Origin: Bordetella genomosp. 9
GTDB lineage: Bacteria; Pseudomonadota; Gammaproteobacteria; Burkholderiales; Burkholderiaceae_B
Assembly: GCF_002261425.1 (NCBI RefSeq)
Contig: NZ_NEVJ01000001.1
Span: 248,001 to 312,000, forward strand
Length of the DNA: 64,000 nt
Direction of reading: 5' to 3'
Below are positions 59,273 to 64,000 of this stretch, in pieces (the stretch's first letter is position 1; each line of letters opens with the position of its first letter). A program made the translations under genes and the position numbers. Under the pieces are notes generated by a model that was given only the letters and a program-made list of their open reading frames with translations, did not search any database and was not told the DNA's origin.

Positions 59273-59920
59273 ATGAGCCGTGTCGTCCTGGGCGATTGCC
59301 TGTCCGTTCTTCCCACCCTGCCTGATCGCTGCGTCGATCTCGTGTTGACCGACCCGCCGTACCTGGTGAACTACCGCGACCGCAGCGGCCGCAGCATTGC
59401 CAATGACAAGCATGACGAATGGCTGATGCCGGCCTTCGCGCAGATGTTCCGCGTCCTGCGCGATGATGCCTTCTGCATTTCGTTCTATGGCTGGAATCGC
59501 GTGGATCGATTCTTTGCCGCTTGGCGCGCCGCGGGCTTTCGCGTGGTCGGCCATATGGTCTTTGCCAAGCAGTACCAGTCCAAAGCGCGGTTCCTGGCTT
59601 ATCGGCACGAATCGGCCTACTTGCTGGCCAAGGGTCAGCCGGCTGTACCGGCAGTGCCGTTGCCGGACGTGATGCCGTGGAAATACACCGGCAACCGGCA
59701 CCATCCGACGCAAAAGCCCGTGGAATGCCTAGCGCCGCTGATCGAGGCTTTCAGCCGGCCGAGGGATATTGTGCTGGATCCGTTCGCTGGCTCCGGGTCG
59801 ACGTGCGTAGCGGCCCGCCAGGCGGGGCGCCGGTTCTACGGCATCGAGATGGATCCGAAGTACCACCAGGCCGCGGTGCAGCGGCTTCAGCTCGCCAACG
59901 TGGAGAGGATCGCAGCATGA
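59273..59920 (+). CDS. Site-specific DNA methyltransferase (N4-cytosine/N6-adenine, beta class)
   Basis: ATG 59273 follows AAGGGG; the upstream open frame covers the spacer. The 215 residues begin SRVVLGDCLSVLPTLPDRCVDLVLTDPPYLV, placing motif IV (DPPY) first. They end with PTQKPVECLAPLIEAFSRPRDIVLDPFAGSGSTCVAARQAGRRFYGIEMD (motifs X/I, FAGSGST). This IV-before-I order defines the beta class. It has a small target-recognition region. No restriction endonuclease lies beside it, so it is an orphan enzyme, typical of mobile elements. Its stop overlaps the next start (ATGA). Confidence 0.93.
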   Translation: MSRVVLGDCLSVLPTLPDRCVDLVLTDPPYLVNYRDRSGRSIANDKHDEWLMPAFAQMFRVLRDDAFCISFYGWNRVDRFFAAWRAAGFRVVGHMVFAKQYQSKARFLAYRHESAYLLAKGQPAVPAVPLPDVMPWKYTGNRHHPTQKPVECLAPLIEAFSRPRDIVLDPFAGSGSTCVAARQAGRRFYGIEMDPKYHQAAVQRLQLANVERIAA

Positions 59921-60171
59921 GCCGGGACAAGATCGTAAAGGAGGCCGGTTTGCGGGCCTTTCTTACGGGCTACGGTCGCCAAAATCGCGACGGCCTGGCT
60001 GCCATCGCCAACTATGGCGCCTGGACGCTTCTGGCGGCACGTGAGAGCGAGCGCCGCCTGGTGCGAGTCCTCGAATCGTTGCCGCTGGAGGAAGTGCAAG
60101 CCATTGCTGGATTGGAAATCGACCTTAACGCACTGGCTGGCCAGGTCCTGGACGAGCTAGACGGGAAATGA
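59917..60171 (+). CDS. Hypothetical small protein coupled to the methyltransferase
   Basis: The ATG overlaps the methyltransferase stop (ATGA) and GAGAGGA lies upstream. The 84 residues (MSRDKIVKEAGLRAFLTGYG..., ESERRLVRVLESLPLEEVQAI) are helical and acidic toward the end. No family is recognised. Tight coupling makes it a real gene and hints at a function with the methyltransferase. Confidence 0.78.
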   Translation: MSRDKIVKEAGLRAFLTGYGRQNRDGLAAIANYGAWTLLAARESERRLVRVLESLPLEEVQAIAGLEIDLNALAGQVLDELDGK

Positions 60172-60893
60172 CCTCAAGTGGCCTTTGCACCTGACAGCGC
60201 TGCGCATGCCGCTTCGCGTCGCGTGTCAGCGGCCGAGGCCGCTGGCGATCGGCGTCTGCGGGCTTGATGCCGTCGCCGCGTGGCCGGCCTGTCGCACTGG
60301 TGCTTGTGCCGAAGGTCCCGTGTGGGGCAGGGCGGCATTGGCCGGGGAAAAGCCTGGGCGTGCCCCGCCGACAACGCCGGCGGGTCGGGCTGTCGCGCTG
60401 CGCGTCCAGCCTGGCTGCGCCAGTCTCGCCCCTGCGGGCTTCCATCCCATCACGCCTTCGCGCCTGACGGCGCTGCGCGCTGGCGCTTGCCGTCGGCCTT
60501 TGGCCGAGATTGACCCGCGCCGGGGCGCGGGTGGGGGCGCTCGCCGCGCGGCACGACTGCGTCTCTCTGACCCTGTTCTCGCATGCCTGGCCTGTAAGCC
60601 GCAGAGCCCTGAAACCGCCGACTGTATCACTGCGTTCCTCCCTGCAAGGGGTTCGCTGCGCCAGGTGCTCACCCGTTCGGTGCTCGGCCTTCGGCCTGCG
60701 CGCCGCATGCGGCCTCCGCTCCTGCCCCTTTCCGGTCCTCTCGTCGTGATCCAGACCGGCACGGGCTCGGCGACTCACAGGACTGGCGGCAACTACCGCG
60801 AAGACAAAGTCCAGCGATTCCAGCCGTTCACGATCGGGCTAACGATCTTCAGGCCCGGTCAGCACAACAAACCACCTTTCGGGAGATTTCGAC
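60172..60893. other. 722-base spacer with clustered perfect hairpins
   Basis: Long frames exist on both strands, as expected in very GC-rich DNA, but none has a family match. Perfect stems are AGCGGCC-GA-GGCCGCT (60228-60243), TCGGCC-TTT-GGCCGA (60493-60507) and a 9-2-9 palindrome ACCCGCGCC/GGCGCGGGT (60513-60532). It lies upstream of ssb and could be a replication or transfer site (inference). Confidence 0.5.
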
Positions 60894-61175
60894 GTGAATG
60901 CCGCAGATAAAGCCAAGCAGCCGGCTCTCGTGACGGACTTCCAGGAAGGTCAGCGGGTGACCTGGCGCATGCAAACGCGTGGCGACACACCCACTGCGCC
61001 CGTGAGCGCGGTCGTACGCAAGCTTGGCGATGCGCGCGTGCAGATCGAAGTCGCTGAAAGCGTGCGTTGCGAACGGATTCGTTCTTTTCTGTGGGTGCCG
61101 CCTCACACGCTTTCCCCGGGCGAGCGGGCCAACACCAAACCTGGGTCTATCTCAACTTCTGCAAGGAGCAGGGTC
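60894..61175 (+). CDS. Small element protein reading in frame into SSB without a stop
   Basis: GGGAGA precedes GTG 60894. The segment [31 protein letters not shown]...[18 protein letters not shown] looks like an independent ~80-residue beta-rich domain. No stop occurs before the ssb start, so translation would continue into SSB and give a 231-residue fusion. Either a stop codon has been lost or the two are naturally joined. No family is recognised. Confidence 0.6.
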
Positions 61176-61589
61176 ATGGCATCGGTCAACAAGGTCACTC
61201 TCGTCGGCAACCTGGGCCGCGATCCGAAGGTCCGCTACGGCGATGACGGAGGCGCGATCTGCAGGATTTCGCTCGCTACTACCAGCCAATGGACGGACAA
61301 GGGCACCGGCGAGGTCCGCGAAGAAACCGAATGGCATCGCGTCGTCCTGTTCAACCGGCTGGCCGAAATCGCCGGGCAGTACCTGAAAAAGGGTCTCTCC
61401 GTGTACATCGAGGGCCATCTGAAAACGAGTAAGTGGCAGGACAAGGCGACCGGCCAGGACCGCTACGCCACCGATGTAGTAGCTGACCAGATGCAAATGC
61501 TCGGCGGCGCTCGCCAGAGCAGTGCAGGGGCGGGCACCGATTCGCACAACGACACTCCGCCCGCCCAGGACGACGACCTGCCCTTCTGA
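61176..61589 (+). CDS. ssb: Single-stranded DNA-binding protein
   Basis: ATG 61176 has its own AAGGAG 8 bases upstream. The 137 residues contain the OB-fold [59 protein letters not shown], a short linker and the acidic tip DDDLPF that recruits replication partners. The length is slightly shorter than the chromosomal type. Such ssb copies are standard on conjugative elements. The preceding small gene is in the same frame. Confidence 0.95.
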   Translation: MASVNKVTLVGNLGRDPKVRYGDDGGAICRISLATTSQWTDKGTGEVREETEWHRVVLFNRLAEIAGQYLKKGLSVYIEGHLKTSKWQDKATGQDRYATDVVADQMQMLGGARQSSAGAGTDSHNDTPPAQDDDLPF

Positions 61590-61609
61590 CCTGACCTGGA
61601 GCCAGAACC

Positions 61610-62026
61610 ATGCATATCGCTCTCTACACCACCGCCGCCTGCGACGAATGTGCCAAGACCAAGGCTGCGCTTGTAGCCCGAGGCATCCGCTTCACGGAGC
61701 GCAGCGTCGCCGAACACCAGCGTGCACTTGTCGCCAAGGGTTTTGACGGTCCTCCCGTCATCGCTTTCTCTGTGGAGTCAGAACTGGTCACGTGGCAGGG
61801 ATACCGCCAGGACTTGATCGACCTGCTGGCCGACCTCATCGAGTACGGCCTGCTTCCGCGACACGGGTTTCGGGACCTTTGTGACGCCCGCGACGCCGTG
61901 CTGACCCGCTTTCAGGCCATGCAGCACATTCGCGGCCATCAACTCGATGCGGACGAATTCTTTGCCGACCATGGCAAGCATCCGTTGTATCGCGGCGCGG
62001 TCCTGCTGGACTGGCTCGGCTACTAA
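61610..62026 (+). CDS. Glutaredoxin/NrdH-like protein
   Basis: CTGGAG lies before the ATG. The 138 residues start with a thioredoxin fold: MHIALYTTAACDECAKTKAALVARGIRFTERSV with the redox pair C-D-E-C, then PPVIAFSVESELVTWQGYRQDLI (cis-Pro, glutaredoxin-like). A ~60-residue extension follows that is not typical of NrdH. It lies 20 bases after ssb and is probably co-transcribed. Its role on the element is unknown. Confidence 0.82.
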   Translation: MHIALYTTAACDECAKTKAALVARGIRFTERSVAEHQRALVAKGFDGPPVIAFSVESELVTWQGYRQDLIDLLADLIEYGLLPRHGFRDLCDARDAVLTRFQAMQHIRGHQLDADEFFADHGKHPLYRGAVLLDWLGY

Positions 62027-62057
62027 TCCGGCCATCAACGCTGGCCACCAAAGAAAT

Positions 62058-62088
62058 CGCCCCTGATCGGCGGCAACCGACAGGGGCG
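62058..62088 (+). terminator. Hairpin after the glutaredoxin-like gene
   Basis: CGCCCCTG (62058-62065) and CAGGGGCG (62081-62088) pair perfectly, with an inner CGG/CCG extension. No T-run follows, so it may stabilise or attenuate rather than terminate. Confidence 0.45.
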
Positions 62089-62124
62089 CACATCCCAACC
62101 CACCCTGTTGCAAGGAGAACTGCG

Positions 62125-62274
62125 ATGCACCACGACTTTATCAGATTGGCCAACGACGTGCGCCGCGCACACGCGCTTGGCATTGCCATCCGGCTTCCCG
62201 CCATGACGATGCGCGAGCTCTCGACGCTGATCGCGCTGCTCGCCGAGGGCCCCGCTTCCACCCTGTTGCACTGA
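62125..62274 (+). CDS. Small hypothetical protein, 49 residues
   Basis: The frame MHHDFIRLANDVRRAHALGI...LIALLAEGPASTLLH has AAGGAGA 7 bases before its ATG and lies in line between the glutaredoxin-like and parB genes. It is helical with no known family. A 13-bp direct repeat CCACCCTGTTGCA (62100-62112 and 62259-62271) flanks it. Confidence 0.65.
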   Translation: MHHDFIRLANDVRRAHALGIAIRLPAMTMRELSTLIALLAEGPASTLLH

Positions 62275-62303
62275 CCCGACAACCCAATCCAGGAGAACAC
62301 GCC

Positions 62304-64000
62304 ATGAAACTCGATTCCAAGGAACTTGCCGCCGTACACGCCGCTGGCGTCCGCGCCGACATTGCGTATTCGCAACTCCGGCTGAGCGCGCAGTACCAGG
62401 CCCGGCGATCTGTCGAAGGGGCGTACGACCCCGAGCTTCTGGAATTGAAGGCGCAGATCGCCGCCATCGGCGGGTTGCTGCACAACCTGGTCGTCGTCGC
62501 TACGGCGGACGGCTACTACGAAGTGTGCGCGGGCGGTCGCCGCTTTGCCGCCATCGGCCTGCTGATCGAAGAAAGCGCTTTCCCGGATGGCTACGGGGTG
62601 CCCTGCCTCGTCATACCCGCCGAACACGCCCACCATGCCAGCCTCATCGAGAACGTTGCCCGCAAGGCCATGCACCCGGCCGACGTGTACGAGTCCTATG
62701 CCCGGCTGCGCGCCGAGGGCTGGACGGTGGACGCGATTGCCGCCGCGCATGGCGCGAGCGAGAAGGCCGTCAAGAAGCTGCTCGCCTTGGGCGGCGTGTC
62801 GCCCGCGCTCATGAACCTCTTCCGCCAGGGCAAGATCGACCTGGACGAAATGCAGGCGCTGGCATCGGTGTCCGATCACGCCCGCCAGGAAGCCGCCTGG
62901 AAAGCGGCCAAGCAAGGCTACTGCCATCGCCCGAGCCGCATCCGAGAATTGTTGGCGGAGACGGAAATCCGGGGCGACAGCGCGGTCGCCCGCTACGTGA
63001 CCGTCGCCGCTTACGAAAAGGCGGGCGGCGTGGTGCGCCGCGACCTGTTCTGGGACGATGCGTACCTGGACGACCCGGAAAAGGTGCGTGAGATGGCATT
63101 GGCGAAGATGCAGCGCTCCAAGCTTGCCAAGGCCGTGGCCGGTGAGGGATGGGGTTGGATCGACTACGAGATTTCGTTCGAGCACAGCGAGCGTAAGCAC
63201 TTCGGTGAAATCCAACGCGTCCACCAGGAACCGGACAAGGCCCAGGCCAAACAGCTGGCCGCGCTCATGAAAAAGCGCGACGACACCCAGGCCAAGATGC
63301 GAGAGTTTCTGCAAGCGGACGACCAGGACGAGGCCCAACTGGCAAAGCTGCGCGTCAATCTTGAAAGCTGGGAAGGTCAGATCGAGGGGATTCGCACCAA
63401 GCTGTACGACTATCCGGCCGACCTGAAGCCGCTGGCTGGCGTCATGCTGCACCTGGATTACCACGGCGATCTGACGGCCACCCGGGGCTTGATCCGCCAG
63501 GAGGACCGGGAGGCGGTCGCCGCCCAGGTCCGTAGTGCTGCCCAGGATGCAGGCCGCGACGCCGCAACCGTGGACCTGCCGCCCGTCAAGACGCGGCCGG
63601 TGCATTCCGAGGCGCTGACGAACAGGCTGCACGCCCAACGCGTCATTGCCTTGCAAGCGGAAATCATCCAGCGGCCGAATCTCGCCTTGTGCCTACTCAT
63701 CGAGCAGTTGCTGGCCGAGGTCAACGATCCCATGGGTCGTGCCTACCAGACGCTCAGTTTTTCCCTCTCTGCCAGCAGTGCCCACGGAGACTTGGAACGC
63801 GTCGATGCCAGCATGGAAAGCGCACCAGCCTGGGAAGCGGTCCAGAAGGAAATGGAGCTGCATACGCGGGATGTGCCAGGGGACCGGCAGGCGGTGTTGC
63901 CCTGGCTGTTGGAGCGCGCTCAGGCGGACAACCTCGGCTTGTTGGGCGCTTTACTGGCTGCGACGATCTACCGCGTCCGGGACTACAGCCACTCGTCCGA
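62304..64000 (+). CDS. Large ParB/RepB-domain protein (3' end outside window)
   Basis: CAGGAGA precedes ATG 62304, and the frame is open for 565 codons to the window end. The ParB N-terminal core is visible: LVVVATADGYYEVCAGGRRFAAIGLL (the GGRRFxA box), VPCLVIPAEHAHHASLIENVARKAMHPADVYESYARL. The HTH is WTVDAIAAAHGASEKAVKKLLALGGVS. A long charged, partly coiled-coil part (LAALMKKRDDTQAKMREFLQADDQDEAQLAKLRVNLESW) follows. Such large ParB-like proteins are common backbone genes of integrative elements and may act as nucleases or partition factors. It is distinct from the KorB at 36 kb. Confidence 0.88.
   Translation, partial: MKLDSKELAAVHAAGVRADIAYSQLRLSAQYQARRSVEGAYDPELLELKAQIAAIGGLLHNLVVVATADGYYEVCAGGRRFAAIGLLIEESAFPDGYGVPCLVIPAEHAHHASLIENVARKAMHPADVYESYARLRAEGWTVDAIAAAHGASEKAVKKLLALGGVSPALMNLFRQGKIDLDEMQALASVSDHARQEAAWKAAKQGYCHRPSRIRELLAETEIRGDSAVARYVTVAAYEKAGGVVRRDLFWDDAYLDDPEKVREMALAKMQRSKLAKAVAGEGWGWIDYEISFEHSERKHFGEIQRVHQEPDKAQAKQLAALMKKRDDTQAKMREFLQADDQDEAQLAKLRVNLESWEGQIEGIRTKLYDYPADLKPLAGVMLHLDYHGDLTATRGLIRQEDREAVAAQVRSAAQDAGRDAATVDLPPVKTRPVHSEALTNRLHAQRVIALQAEIIQRPNLALCLLIEQLLAEVNDPMGRAYQTLSFSLSASSAHGDLERVDASMESAPAWEAVQKEMELHTRDVPGDRQAVLPWLLERAQADNLGLLGALLAATIYRVRDYSHSS

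Noticed and set aside
60185..60910. 241-codon plus-strand frame, and opposing minus-strand frames, in the 0.7-kb spacer
   Set aside because: Frames are long on both strands at once, the translations are low-complexity Arg/Ala/Gly/Pro, and no family is seen; better explained by GC-rich non-coding DNA.

Overview
The window looks like a high-GC betaproteobacterial chromosome of the Alcaligenaceae type (Bordetella/Achromobacter-like). The signs are a Bordetella-style autotransporter, several Bug/TctC-type solute receptors, many LysR/IclR/MarR-controlled catabolic clusters and strong codon bias. The genus is an inference; no rRNA or tRNA gene is present to anchor it.

Region 1 (1-30.6 kb) is chromosomal and metabolic. 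It opens with the C-terminal part of an autotransporter. Next comes a hydroxyquinol-type aromatic cluster: aldo/keto reductase, MFS carrier, intradiol dioxygenase and maleylacetate reductase on the minus strand, with a divergent LysR. An alpha-hydroxy-acid module follows (Bug receptor, FMN hydroxy-acid oxidase, IclR regulator, divergent beta-propeller lactonase), carrying two identical-pattern 17-bp palindromes. Further on are a cupin/MarR pair around a perfect operator, an SLC13-type anion carrier, a YitT-like membrane protein, an ECF sigma/anti-sigma pair, two alpha/beta hydrolases, an ABC substrate-binding protein and an SDR. From 20.8 to 30.6 kb lies a catabolic neighbourhood with SDR, metallo-beta-lactamase-fold hydrolase, MmgE/PrpD, three Bug receptors and a double NIPSNAP protein. 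It also holds a 631-residue protein that joins a complete LysR regulator to a complete Bug domain without a signal peptide. Its Bug half is a close paralogue of the secreted Bug 5 kb away.

Region 2 (30.7-37.8 kb) is plasmid- or ICE-like: Fic protein with tandem operators, an excisionase-type HTH protein, DUF1173, a Cro/CI-like divergent pair with GTAC-type operators, and a ParA-KorB pair. Five 13-bp sites matching or nearly matching the RK2 KorB operator (TTTAGCSGCTAAA) lie around these genes, and a sixth marks a decayed second parA-korB junction at 48.96 kb. An IS3-type transposase remnant lies after korB.

Region 3 (38-56.3 kb) is accessory cargo with a stress or envelope theme: an 8.4-kb cyclic beta-glucan synthase gene, AI-2E family permease, cold-shock protein, soluble histidine kinase, DUF2934 protein, PRC-barrel protein and an NhaP-like antiporter. 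They are interleaved with clear wreckage: two broken receiver domains, an SRAP fragment and korB remnants.

Region 4 (56.7-64 kb) returns to integrative-element backbone genes: frameshifted radC and ardB/klcA, an N-6 methylase-like protein lacking a visible NPPY motif, a DNA methyltransferase, SSB, a glutaredoxin-like protein and a large ParB-domain protein running off the end. The spacers here are rich in perfect hairpins and contain a duplicated upstream element.

No integrase, tRNA or attachment site was seen, so the element boundaries are not defined. The left boundary is most likely between 30.63 and 30.73 kb.
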